Shown piece by piece: positions 23,441 through 34,660 of a stretch of 64,000 bases of DNA. Each line of letters starts with the position of its first letter. The first letter of the stretch is position 1. The translations under genes and the position numbers were made by a program. Below the pieces are notes generated by a model that saw only the letters and a program-made list of their open reading frames with translations, ran no database searches and was not told where the DNA came from. The stretch comes from Cryptomeria japonica (taxonomy: Eukaryota; Streptophyta; Pinopsida; Cupressales; Cupressaceae): positions 159,672,317 through 159,736,316 of the forward strand of contig NC_081405.1 in assembly GCF_030272615.1 (NCBI RefSeq). Reading direction: 5' to 3'.

Positions 23441-23730
23441 GACCTAATCACACATCACCCCATCCCAGATAGGGACCCCCTACCTTTTAGGCCCCTTTGG
23501 TCGTTTGGTCTTGGTTTTTTGTGGGTTTTGGTGGCAATCTCGTTAGTCTCTCAGTTTTGCGAGTTTTTGGGGGTCATTTTGATTTGACCTAATCACACAT
23601 CACCCCATCCCAGATAGGGACTCCCTACCTTTTAGGCCCTTTTGGTCGTTTGGTCTTGGTTTTTTGTGGGTTTTGGTGGCAGTCTCGTTAGTCTCTCGGT
23701 TTTGCGAGTGTTTGGGGGTCATTTTGATTT
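23441..23730 (+). repeat. Tandem duplication of the 5' end of giant LTR 2
   Basis: GACCTAATCACACATCACCC begins at 23441 and again at 23585, followed by near-identical text (a 144-bp period). Only the first copy carries the terminal TGTTGT. The second differs by a few substitutions. Confidence 0.9.
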
Positions 23731-24269
23731 AGTCATATTTTCGTTTGAGCAAATTTGGTGAAGTCTAGGGCCTGTTTCATCAATTTTAGGGTTTCTTCCT
23801 TTAGTCCTAGATTTAGGGGTTTCTATGAGGGTTTTGAAGAAACTAAACATTCAACTGGAATCAGGACCCTTCCAGGAACCTCCCAGTAAAATTTGAGCCA
23901 AAACGGAGCAACTTTTTATTTTTAGAAAGTTCCTATTTTTTAGGGATTTTACTTAGTCTTAGAATGTCGCCATTTTGCCAAAAATCTAACTTACTATTTT
24001 TAGTAATTTGTACTTTTAGTAAGTTTTGTATTTATAGTAAGTCATTTTTGTGTCCTGTCTAGGGATCTAACGCTGGCGTTCTAAAGGTTTCTAGTTTTGG
24101 AAAGTTTGTTCTGACAGGACCATTCGGGCAAGGTGATGAAGATCAAGCATTCGCAACTACTACTTCCGGAAAGTCAGAAAGCAGACAGGGAGAGTTAGAA
24201 AATGGTTAAGTGTTGGAAGCCCATTCCTAAAGTGGAAAGCTCAAGAAATTTGTCTAAAGTCCGAGAAAT

Positions 24270-25000
24270 CACCCCAAATTCATATATGGTGGCCTGATCT
24301 GGAAGAAACTCAAAAAAAAAAAATCCATCCAAGTCCGGAAGAAGCATGAAATGTTGAATTCCCCCTTCACAGTAAAAGTCCACCCCAAGCCAAGGATGGG
24401 CGCTAAAATGGCATGAGCATGGAGAATAGGACAAGTGACGAATTCCTTGGCCATAGTAAAAATCCGCCCAAATCCTGTGGAGGGCACCAAATGGAAGAGG
24501 GCAAGGATAGCATGAAAAGAATGAAAATCCTTGACCAAGGCAAAATCCCGCCCTACTTCTCAAGAGGGCGCTGAAGTGGATAGCTCAGGGAGGGAAGGAA
24601 AGACGTGAAATTCCTCCTTCATCAAGAATTAGCACCCAAGGTAAGGTCATGGCGCCAAAGTCAGGGAGTCAAGGAAGAACTCCAAAATGAGAAATTCCTC
24701 CTTCAGTGCAAATTAGCGCCCAAGATGAAAGGAAGGCACCAAAAGTGAAATGTCATGGAGAAAGGAGAAAGTTGTGAATTCCCTCTCCTAGGTGAAATAG
24801 CGCCCAAGATGAATGGAAGGCGCCAAAATGAAATATGCTTGGAAGGAAAGAAAAAAATGTGAATTCCTTGCCTTAGGTAAAATTCCGCCCAAGGCATGAT
24901 GAAGGCGCCAGGCCTAGGTAGTCATGGAAAGTGTGAAAAGCATGAATTTTCCTTCCCAAGTGGAATCCACGCCCATGCACAGAGATGTGCTCCTAAATGA
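24270..25000 (+). repeat. 84-bp tandem repeat with GCGCC...GGCGC dyads
   Basis: Eight units aligned on a CGCCC(A/T)-type core begin at 24381, 24465, 24549, 24633, 24717, 24801, 24886 and 24970, so the period is 84 bp with a single 85-bp step. Each has a dyad of the form GCGCCCAAG-N(8-11)-AAGGCGCC, best at 24799-24826, and conserved GAATTCC and GGAAAG segments. Less regular units precede 24381. The array occupies the same U3 position as the hairpin array of giant LTR 1 but has an unrelated core sequence. Confidence 0.9.
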
Positions 25001-25691
25001 TTAAGACATGGAAAAATGATCAAATTCCAAGACATAGTGAATTCCATGTTTAAGCTTGAAAATTGAAAATTTGTCTAAGGCATGAAAGTCTAGGGGCCAA
25101 GGAGGAATGAAAAGTAAAAATCCCCCTGGGAATTTTTTTGGATTTTCTATTTTTAGACACCGAATCTTATCAGAATTTGGAAAATTTTAGAGATTCAGAA
25201 TTGTGAGGAATTTCTTGATCCAATGAGAACCTACCTCCTAAATTTTAGGACGACCCTAAAAAATAGGGGATGTTGAAGCGTGAAAATTCCTTTAGAAGCA
25301 GAAGAGGAGAAGTCAGAATGAAAATCAAGCAAATCTTAAAAAATCTTTCAATTTCCCTCCGAAATTTGAAAGAGTGGAGGTTAATGAGTTGGCGAAGGGA
25401 ATCTTCCAAGTATGACGCATAACTTAGTGCATTAAATAAAACTTCTAAATTCGAACTCACTCACAAGGGAAGTTTCTTTTGCATGGCGTAGTGATTGGGA
25501 AAGTATGATGCATAATAAATTCAATTGCTAAATTGATGCCTCCTAACTTAGCAGTACGATTTGAAGGATTCTATATAAGCATGGAGAGGCATTTCATTTC
25601 TCACGTGCAGGATTCAAGAAAGAAGAATTGGAGAAGTGAAGAGAGGTCATACTTAGTCTTTTTGGTCATCATTTCCAAGGTGCTTTTTAGG

Positions 25692-28600
25692 ATGGCAGAA
25701 TCAAGCAAGGCAACTACCCTCACTAGGAAGGCATTGATCAAGGCAGAGATGAAAGGTTTCCTTCCTCGTTCCTAGATGAATTCCAGATGGGAGGAAATCA
25801 GCGATACAAATTTGGGCACATTCAATCTGGCTGCATTCAAGATCGGAATGTTCAGGACAGCAGGGCATAGTCCATCACCAACAACTGTTAAAATTGTCAA
25901 GAGCGGAATTGTTGTGGCAGCTGGTTTTCCTCCTACTATTCAGTGTCTAGACTTGATTCTGGAGTGTGCAGAGCATTATAATCCGGAGCGGAAGACAATT
26001 TCAACATTAGATGGCAGGCTGCTGACGACATTAACCCCGGAGTCAATTGGTGAGGCTTTCGGAATTCCTTCACACTATTCCATGACGTACAGGACCAACA
26101 ACGGAGCTAAAGCAGTATATGAAGAAGGTCCTGCGAGGTGTGCTGACTTGATTAATAAACAGTGGTTGCTGAAGCCTAGGATGCATGCCTCCAAGTTGCC
26201 AAAGACTCTCACTATCCTTAAGTTCAAGTAGGAGTATGTGGACCTGATAAGGATGCTGAGCAGAGTAATGGGGTGTTCACATTTTGTGAACTTTGAAACA
26301 TGGATGTTCTTCTATATAGGCAAGATCATGAATGCAAATGGGCTAGTTGACTGGGCCAAATTGACTAGTCATTACTTGCACGAACAACTGAAAAACTTAA
26401 AAGAAAGAAAGTCCCAGTCCTTCTTCATGAGCTCCTACCTAATCTATATGCTTGCGTGAAGGGGAGGATTTGATGGTTTGTCAACAAGCGGAATCATGGG
26501 TTGCGGACCAGCACATCTGAAAGTGCATGAGTGTTATCCCCTTCACAATGTTAGTTCTTACAGGTTGGCGAATGACACCTTCGCTATGTACTTGACACGG
26601 CTTATGTAGAAGCAGTTGCACGTAAGGGTGTTGCCGCAAGCAAGAGCCTTGGTCCAAAAGTATTGAGCCACGTTCTTACAATTTCCTAAATTCACCTACA
26701 TCAGAACACAAGGATTTTCATTCCAGTCATACAAGTTGCCGAGGTATCCATCGAACAAGCTCATATTGCTGGAGCTCATGAGGCAGTTAACAACTTATGA
26801 TCAATTGCAGAAGAAGAAGAAGAAGAAGCAATCAATTGAATTCCTAGTTGTTTTAAGTGACTTCATGGAAATGTGCCCAGGTTTGGAGGCCGCTGAGAGT
26901 GCAGCAGGGGAGTTGGCATTCTGTCGCTTGCCATTTTATACATCCAGGGCCTAGTATGATCCTTACCGCCAAATCAGGAAGGTTGCTGGCGTGAAATTCA
27001 TACACAAATTTCACTTAGAAGATTATTGGGTAGGTGCCGAGGATGACCTTGGGGTCTGGACGAGAATGCATTCCAGATTGCCCCTTGACACCATCAGGAT
27101 AAATGAAATTTACCAGGTGCCGGATCAGGTGAAGGAGGATTCAGATTTGGTGCAACCCGCATTTGAGAAAGTTAAAGATCAACCCATTCAGTTGCAAGAT
27201 TGGTCAGAGCCCGAAATTGATGATTTGAATGTCTTGGCCAGACCAGTGCTGAAATTCACTAGGCACTGGGTTGATCGACATATAAGGAACTTGGAAGAAG
27301 GAAATGTTCATTTGGCATATCAGCTAATGGGAAGTCTAGATTCCCACAGTGAAGCAACCTAAGGTTCTTCACAGGCCCAGGTGGGAGGGGAAGTCCGGAT
27401 TGATAAAAGGAAAAATGCCCCAAAGAGACCAAGGGCCGCAAGGAAGAAAGATATCCAACAGGAAGTTCCACTAGAGGTTCAACAAGAAGTCCAATAGGAA
27501 GAACCTCTGCAAAAGAGAGCAAGGATAGAGAGGGAGCATTCACCGGCGAGTTCCTCAAGTGTATAGGAAGTAGAGATGTTTGCACATCCAGCAGGTCCAC
27601 CTCCAGAAAACACTCCGACACCAGATATACTCAGCATTAATGCTTCACACGGACCCAATTAGCCAAGAAGTCAAAGACAAGAAAGTCCCCCACACCAAGA
27701 AGAGATTCGTCAGGATAGCTTCGTGGAAGTCATCCTTGGTGAAATGGAAGAAGAATCACAGGAGCAGAAACACGTGGAAGTTCATAGTCACTGCATTCCC
27801 GCTCCAGATTGGTTTATAGGAAGGCTGAGGAAGGATCCAGAAAAAGAAATTGATCCAACCCGGGATTTAGAAGAGTTGTTGAAAAAGATGGATCAGCCAG
27901 CAGAAAGGAAGGCTCCTCGAAAATTTTCTAAGGTTGTAAGGGATGAGTCTGGATCCCGGACCCTGCACATTGCTGAACCTGCAATGGATAAAGACAGGAA
28001 CGAAATCAGGCAGGAAGATTATGTTATTAGACAGATTGATCTTGGTCATGCTTTCACAGGTCAAGTAATGGGAGACTTTGAAGAATCTTCCTTAGCCGTG
28101 AAGGAAAAGATACTGAAATCAAAGGCGAAGTGTAAGAGTCTGAGGGAAGAAAATAGAGCCCTATGCGAGTACATCAGAAGTTTTAAAAGGCCACTCAGGG
28201 AGGCAGGTCCTCCATTAATTCCTCTTTCTTCCCTTCCTAAGGAAGTTGTTGATGATGCAAAGTTAATTAGAGCAATGGCACAAAATTCCAGGGAATGGAT
28301 AGAAGATGTTTACGCTGAAGTGGGAAAATTCATCGAAGACCTGGCTTAGCTTCATTCAAAGTTCGTGGCCCTTCGAAGTAGATTGGAGGCAGCGGAAGGA
28401 TTGTGGGAAGATGTGCACGTATACCAAGGCTTAACCATTCCGCGGCTCAGGGCTCTGACAAAGATTCCAAGGCAAATTCTAATTGATGGGAAAGTAATTT
28501 AGGAGAACGAAGCTTACGACTTTCCTTGATGGTTCTACGCCATTTTCTCAGGAAAGAACACCTTCGATAAGTTCAACGTGGAGTCCTTAACTTTGAAAGA

Positions 28601-28986
28601 TTCAATCAGAGGGGTGCAGGAGGAAATCATTAAGTGCAATTGAGGCACTGTTCGTAGGGAAACTCAATGACAATGGAATAACAGTGAACTCCCTTAAATC
28701 TCAGTTGCATGAGTTCTTCTTAGTAGGCTCATTCCCTAAGGAACATTTTGCAAATGTTTCTTCATTTTCCAGTATAATGAAGGAGACACAGGAAATCATG
28801 ATGGAATGGGAAAGCTTCTTTTCCAAGAGCGAGGAAGAGATTGCCTTGATGGAATTTGATATTGAAAACGTGCCAAGTGTCTCCATCGAAGAGCTAGAAA
28901 CAGTCGTCAACAAATTCATTGCATACACCATAAATAAACGGGGTAATGGTCGTCCATTCTTGGACGAGAATCTTTTAGTTGAATAG
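25692..28986 (+). pseudogene. Decayed ORF of about 1,090 codons inside giant LTR 2, unknown family
   Basis: From the ATG at 25692 ('MAESSKATTLTRKALIKAEM') one frame can be followed to about 28640, with a shift into 28684-28986. It holds about 14 stops; most fit CAG-to-TAG, CGA-to-TGA or CAA-to-TAA change. N-terminal part: globular, with 'LTTLTPESIGEAFGIPSHYS' and 'FVNFETWMFFYIGKIM'. Middle (27360-27720): basic, Pro/Glu/Gln-rich linker with 'KRKNAPKRPRAARKK' (NLS-like). C-terminal part: coiled-coil-like ('KEKILKSKAKCKSLREENRA'). No RT, integrase, protease or zinc knuckle. The 'TLTPESIGEAFGIP' stretch loosely recalls plant transposon-protein domains, but I assign no function. It lies upstream of the LTR promoter, in U3, on the same strand. 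Confidence 0.6.
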
Positions 28987-29308
28987 TGGTGGCGTATTTA
29001 TTGTTGGGGTATTTTTGACTAAGTGGTGGTCCGGTCAATGCATGAGGAATCTTCTTGCATGCAATCACCTTATTTATGATTCTATGACAGATTCTCCGTG
29101 CATGTCGCCGTCACATGAAGAATGATAGGCATTTATTTCTTGCATGGGGGTGTTGATTGTATTTTGGGCATGTTCGGTATAGTGGGGTGCATTTAGTGCA
29201 CTAGTGGGCGCCATTTTGGGCTCATGGAATAATTGTATATGGGCTTTATGGGGTATTTGTTGCTGATTCCCACCTTGTTGCATCTTGAACGGGGAATCTT
29301 CTAGGGTG

Positions 29309-29350
29309 AAACCCTAATTAGGGTTTGCATGACCTGATGCCTATATAAAG
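29309..29350 (+). promoter_or_regulatory. LTR promoter: telo-box palindrome plus TATA box
   Basis: The same 18-bp palindrome as in giant LTR 1, AAACCCTAATTAGGGTTT (29309-29326), lies 32 bp before CTATATAAAG (29341-29350). The shorter spacing than in LTR 1 (80 bp) is the main difference. Confidence 0.7.
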
Positions 29351-30154
29351 GGGTGATCCCCCTCATTTTTAAAAGAGGAGAGAATATTATCTGATATTGT
29401 TGCATCAGGATTGTTGAAGTAGCCAACTTAATACATTGTTCAATTTTGATGGTGTATTCTTGTTCTATTTTAGCAATCTGCATGGTCTTGCTCTCTTCGT
29501 AGATTAGATTTGCTTACATGGTGTTAGGAGAAGCGAATTTGATAGGATTACTTGTTTTGCAGAATCCGAGCTCATACTTTTAGTGTGCAGCTGATTGTTG
29601 CATATTGTGCAAAGTTAGCCGAAGCCCTTTGTTATGTGTGTATGCTTAACTTCGATTATCAGTGGAGATTGTTCGATTTGATGGTCTACATTGGTGATCT
29701 GAAAAACTTCTACACACCCTTTGAAGATTGCACCTCCTTCGCGTAGTTGTGCTCTGCTGGCGAAGCGAAGCGTGGTTTGATTTTGCATGAGTGATCCCAT
29801 CTCTTGTTCTTAGGATTAGATTAGCTTTAGTGTAGTTCTCTCTACCCTACTCATTTACTTTCAGCATATTTCAAAAATCCAAAATTAGGGCTTTCATTGC
29901 AAATTATTCATATAGAAATCCTTGAACCTGCACGAGTTTATTATCCTCTTTAATTGAACATAGGTAAGGCCCTTTGGGTTAACAACAAACCCATCAATCA
30001 ACTGAGTCACGTCCACGCATTGAAGGAATCTTGGAATTAGTCGTTTGAACTTTTGTGCAATCTTAGCATACGGACTAATTTTGATCAAGAGAGGGTAAGG
30101 TGACTGTTGGTCGTTTATTCTGTGTTCGACGCTGTCATAAAAAACACGTCAACA

Positions 30155-30429
30155 GGTATCTTTTGGGGTAGTAATTTCATTTTTTCCTTTAGTGGCCAAA
30201 GAGGACTCAGGAGTAACTTGTGGGGAGGCAAGCTTTTTCTTTCCTTTTGCAATAATGTTAAGATTCAACTGATTCAACAATTTCATTTCCCTTTATGCAA
30301 ATGACATAGCATTTAACATTGCCTGTTCGCCTTATTGTGAGGCAATGGTCAATGCTATTATCAATGAATTGGCAAGGTATAAACCATCCACCTATGAGAT
30401 GTTTCACTCAACTCTTATTGAGAAAGAAA
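30155..30429 (-). pseudogene. Hydrophilic ORF of an unidentified repeat, part 1
   Basis: Minus-strand frame reading 'NSLIIALTIASQ', 'GEQAMLNAMSFA', 'REMKLLNQLNLNIIAKGKKK' and 'ATKGKNEITTPKDT', with two in-frame stops. It joins the frame at 23434 across giant LTR 2. Family unknown. Its 5' side abuts a copia LTR near 30430. Confidence 0.4.
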
Positions 30430-30608
30430 GAATATAGCTAGAGTAACAAACTGCAGCAATCAAAAAGAGTTTGGTTTACAACTGGTGTAACATTTTGATG
30501 GTTTGATTGCAGAACAAAGTCCGAAAATGGTTCCATAGCTTTGGCACAACCTATCTTCCTATCTTGGTCTTCGAACGCCTTTGACATCAATGACAACATT
30601 TTTTAACA
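30430..30608 (-). repeat. Copia 3' LTR fragment (copia-delta)
   Basis: On the minus strand the LTR starts TGTTAAAAAATGTTGTCATTG at 30608, right after a polypurine tract AAAGGGGGAGAT (30609-30620). Its far end is not defined; the element is truncated. Confidence 0.55.
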
Positions 30609-30945
30609 ATCTCCCCCTTTGTCATTGATGGAAACCTTGTAAAAAAATAGTTTATTAATAAGACTAGATGTCTCCCACCGACTGAAATGCTACCTAGACT
30701 CTACTCCTCCCCCTAAACACATGCATCTCTTGAAGAACTTAGTGAATAAATGAGAGTGATATGACTCCCAATTTATCCCTTACCTACTCAAATGTCTCTT
30801 TTGTAAGAGGCTTTGTGAAGATATCCACAATTTGTTCCTTTATAGTAATATATTTCAACTTTACTTGTTGATCAACCACCTGTTCCCTGAAAAAATTATA
30901 CTTAATGAGACTATGCTTCATTTTGGAGTGCATGACTGGATTTCA
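30609..30945 (-). pseudogene. Copia RNase H C-terminus (copia-delta)
   Basis: Minus-strand frame 'HSKMKHSLIKYNFFREQVVD', 'QQVKLKYITIKEQIVDIFTK', 'PLTKETFE', 'VRDKLGVISL', the usual end of copia RNase H before the PPT. Truncated at about 30945, where plus-strand copia leader sequence starts. Confidence 0.75.
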
Positions 30946-31705
30946 AACCATCTAAAGTTTCGGCGCCATCTTTTGTGCCTCGCCTCAAATTTTATTTTCT
31001 GCACGATTTTGATTTGTGGCATGCCTTTTATTGTTTCTCCCAACCTTGTTTCTGGTCTCCGCAACGGTTTTTTTTTTTGCGAAACTGTTTGTTCTTCTTG
31101 CCTGTGACTTGTTTGTGTTTTAGACCCATGTTTTGACGCGATTTAAAATCACGGGATTTCTCTCTCTGTATTTCTCATAATTGGTTATTATTTCGTGTTG
31201 CCTTGTGTTAACAAGGGTTCAGTGTTCCACGTCAGGTATGTGTGCAACGGTGGTGCTCCTGCATTTTTTCTTGATGGATTTTGTTGTTGCAAACCTAGCT
31301 ATGTTTCATGCTTCTGGAACTCCACCTAGGGTTGCATTTGTTGCAGAAGAAAATCGTGGTTTTGTTCAGCTGTGACGACTAGGGCACGATTTGTTAGGCA
31401 TTTTCTGTGGCCTTTTTTTGTCGACGATCTAGGGTTTTCAAACCGTAGTGTGACCCTTTGATCGACAACTAGGGTTTTGACAGGCAACCTAGGGTTTGCT
31501 GACCTAGCTTTTTTTGCCACGGAATTTGTGCCATCATCTTGTGTCGTGCCTTGTTTCTATTTTCTGCATTGGAATTCGTGCTTCAAAATCTGCCTCTATT
31601 TTTGAGCATTGGAATTTGTGCCTTAGGTTTTGTGCAATTAGACTTATATCAATTTTTCGCCTGTTTTGTTTACCTCATTTTTCATGCCTCAAAAAGTGTG
31701 AAAGA
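30946..31705 (+). other. Probable copia leader (copia-alpha), LTR missing
   Basis: Non-coding sequence with repeated GGAATTTGTGCC/GGAATTCGTGC and CTAGGGTTT motifs, directly upstream of a copia gag on the same strand. It may contain a partial 5' LTR, but no TG...CA pair or PBS was identified. Confidence 0.35.
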
Positions 31706-33323
31706 ATGGTGTCTTTGACCAACATTATGTTGGAAGGCAGTCAAAGGTTCAATGGCTAGAACTACAACACTTGGAAGCAGCAAAGGATGACCATATTTGA
31801 ATCGCCGCTTAGATGCGCTCATTCTGGGTAAGGAAATTTGTCCTACAATAGCTGGATTAGACTTGGACAAATTTGATGAGCTCAATTGGGAAGCTGTGAT
31901 GCTTATCAAACTTTTAGTTACTGATGATCAGTTGCCTCAAGTGTCGTCTGATAGGACCCATCTGAAGGATCTCCATGAAACATCAGACAAGAGCTGTGCG
32001 TTCTTTCTGAAGAACCAACTGCTCTCCATAATGATGCTTGAAAAGATGTCTCTGCAAGAGCATCTCATGAACATCAAGGACATCCGTGATCAGTTGGAGG
32101 CGATTGGACAAAAGATGGAGGAAAAAGACATGGTATTCATCACTTTGAAAAATCTGCCAAATTCTTATGAGCACTTTATTGAGATGCTCAACATTACCTC
32201 GACTAATGTTGACTTGAAGTTTCTAGAGTTTTGCAACAAACTTCTGTAGTAGGATCACTGGAAACAATAGTTTAGTAGTGGTGCTATTTCGTCCTCCACA
32301 GAACAGGCCTTCTCAGCTAAATCCTTTGCTAAGGATAAAGGGAAAAGTTAGTCCTCTCAGTAGAAAGGCCCCGGTCAATACCAGGACAACTCCAAGAAAA
32401 CGAACATTTAGTGTAATTATTGCGACAAGTATTATCACATAAAGAAATATTGTAGGCAATGCTTGGCTTCTGAACAAAAGAAGCAAGGAGGGTCTCCGCC
32501 GAAAGCTAATGTTGCAGAGCACACTGAGCATAAGGAATTTGCCTTTTACGCCTTTATGGCTAAAAGACCTGTAGATCATGTTAAGTCCTCTGCCTGGTAC
32601 ATTGAATCATGTGCTTCTCGACACTTCACTCATCAGAGGGATTGGTTCGAAAAATACATGCCTTTCACCGATTCAGTGATATTTGGAGGAGGGGAAGAGT
32701 ATACTGTTGTCAGCAAGAGCAACGTGTAGATTTAGTCTGGTGGGAGGAATTTAATTTTCCTCAATGTATACCATGTTCCAAGCATGGAACTCAACTTTCT
32801 CTTTATCGGTTAGATTATGAGACACTCTCCTCGTCTTGATGTGGTGTTTAGCTCACACAAATGCAGTATTGTTGATCGGGAGACTTGCATTACAGTTGTT
32901 GTAGGCATTGAGGATCATGGTCTTTATAGAGTTGTTGACACTGGTGATTCTCAAGAACATGCCATGGCAGCCAAAAGTTCTTCCATCAGCAATCTCTAGC
33001 ATTAGCAATATGGGCATCTAAACATTCATTATCTCTCTCAGCTAGTTTGGGAGGGTCTAGTTGTTGGCTTACCTGAGATTCAGACTCAAAATCATGGAGT
33101 TTGTGGAGCTTGTCATGCTAGAAAGAAGCATCGGACTCCATTTATGGATGGTGTTTTTTGGTAAGCTTCTAAGGTATTGCAATTGGTTCATACTGACATT
33201 TGTGGTCCAATGAACACTCCTTCAGTTACTGGGTCTAGGTATTTCTTGTTATTTGTTTATGATTTTAGTCGCAAAATGTGGGTGTGTTTTCTTAAACAAA
33301 ATTCATAGGTGTTTGATATATTT
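31706..33323 (+). pseudogene. Copia-alpha gag, protease, integrase N-terminus
   Basis: ATG at 31706 ('MVSLTNIMLEGSQRFNG'); after a frameshift near 31797, gag continues ('EMLNITSTNVDLKFLEF'). A CCHC knuckle 'CNYCDKYYHIKKYC' (32416-32457) follows, then a protease-like 'IESCASRHFTHQ' (canonical D replaced by E), then the integrase zinc-binding and core start '[20 protein letters not shown]' and '[16 protein letters not shown]'. Multiple stops. Cut at about 33323 by the LTR of copia-beta. Confidence 0.8.
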
Positions 33324-34206
33324 TTTTGGCATTGTGTTGTCATTGATGTCAACCAGTATAGCATGGCTACTGGTGTGAGAGATTGTTGGTATAACTATCA
33401 TTGATGTCAACCAGTAATGGTGTCATTGATGTCAACTAGTATAGCAGGTTACTAGTATAGCTTGTCACCAGTAAGAAGATAATATCAACCAACATTGTAG
33501 TCATTGGAGTTACCGGTACACAAGTTAGTGTTGGCTTGTGTTGAAGACGTAAGTATTGGAGACCGGTTTGGTATGACTACTGGTAAGTGATGTGTTGGCA
33601 GTGTACGGTTGCCAACCGGTATGCATGGTGATTGGATGCAGGTTGAGCTAATGAAGAAGGACAGACAACTGTTATGCAGTTGGATGCCAATCAATAAGAC
33701 TCCTACCAGATGAAGAGGTTATCATAGGATGTTGATATGATCGACAAGTTTTGGATTGCTGCAAGTTAGTAAGGTAGACAAATGGGATGTCTACTGGGTT
33801 TTGTGCTTGATTGAAGATATATCTGCTCAATGACAATAATGTAATATTGGTGCCCTAAATTAGGGGTTGGTGCTCCTTGGGTTGGTGCGCTAAAGCAGGG
33901 GTGGTGCTCCTTGGGTTGGTGCCCTGAATGTTGTAACCATTGCTTTTATTGCGAGGCTGGATTGGAGCAGTAGACTCCAACAACTTTTCTCACCGAGGTT
34001 TTTCCCATTTTGGGTTTTCCTTGTACATCCGGTGTCATGTGATGTGCCCTTTGTGTGTGTTTGCATCTTGATGTCTTCCCCTATCTCACAGGTATATTTG
34101 CCTTGTGTTAGATCTGCTAACTGGTATACATACACTTAGGATTAAAAGGTTAAAGTTTGGAAACCACTGATTCATCCCCCCTCTCAGTGGCATCTTGTGT
34201 TCAACA
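33324..34206 (+). repeat. 5' LTR of copia-beta
   Basis: Ends CTTGTGTTCAACA at 34206, two bases before the primer-binding site. The left border is placed at about 33324, where copia-alpha integrase stops ('VFDIFF' frame) and GGCATTGTGTTGTCATTG begins. Contains repeated CATTGATGTCAACCAGTA motifs (33345-33440) and a 37-bp direct repeat of 'GGTTGGTGCTCCTTGGGTTG' type (33864-33925). Confidence 0.65.
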
Positions 34207-34208
34207 AT

Positions 34209-34220
34209 TGGTATCAGAGC
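34209..34220 (+). promoter_or_regulatory. Primer-binding site of copia-beta
   Basis: TGGTATCAGAGC, complementary to the 3' end of plant initiator tRNA-Met, two bases after the LTR end. Confidence 0.85.
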
Positions 34221-34261
34221 CTAGGTTCCCGGTTGATAAGCTTTCTCTAGCTTGGGCAGAT

Positions 34262-34660
34262 TTTGGTTTTGAGAACACAATGGTCTGTTTTGTGTCAACC
34301 CCTACTCTGGTGTTTGATGGTTCAAACTATTCTATTTGGAGTTGCAGGATGGAAGTCTACCTATTCACTTTAGGGTATGATGTATGGATGTCAGTTGTAA
34401 ATGGTCCCTCTAGACCGATCAGTCCTCCCACCGGTCCTGAAGCTGAAAGAAGATCTAAGTGTAACGCTGAAGCCATGAATGCTATACTCCATGGGCTATT
34501 CGGTGATATTTCTTCATAGGTGGATAGATGCAAATCAACAAACAACCTATGGGACAGATTGAAGAAGCTCCATGGAAATCAGCCTACCACTGCAGAACTG
34601 TTTTGTGAGAGCAAGAAAAGAAATGGATCACATTGTTGTGAAATATGGATCGAAGAATAA
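34262..34660 (+). pseudogene. Copia-beta gag N-terminus, truncated
   Basis: Frame with 'TPTLVFDGSNYSIWSCRMEV', 'YLFTLGYDVWMSVVNGPSRP' and 'AMNAILHGLFGDISS', typical of the copia gag N-terminus (UBN2-like). A stop at 34517 is followed by further gag text 'NNLWDRLKKLHGNQPTTAEL'. Truncated at 34660 by the LTR of copia-gamma. Confidence 0.75.

Larger units (their letters stand above)
23435..30154 (+). mobile_element. Giant solo-LTR-like element 2 (6,720 bp) with internal ORF
   Basis: Starts TGTTGTGACC and ends AACACGTCAACA, flanked by a perfect 5-bp TSD GGTAT (23430-23434 and 30155-30159). Termini, 5' text (CACACATC(A/G)CCCCAT...GGGACCCC), telo-box palindrome, TATA box and 3' text (ATCAAGAGAGGGTAAGG) match giant LTR 1. 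It lacks PBS, PPT and gag/pol. Layout: 145-bp tandem duplication, 84-bp hairpin array, a long decayed ORF (25692-28986), promoter (29309-29350), then about 0.8 kb of R/U5-like sequence. It inserted into the ORF described at 22600-23434. Confidence 0.8.
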
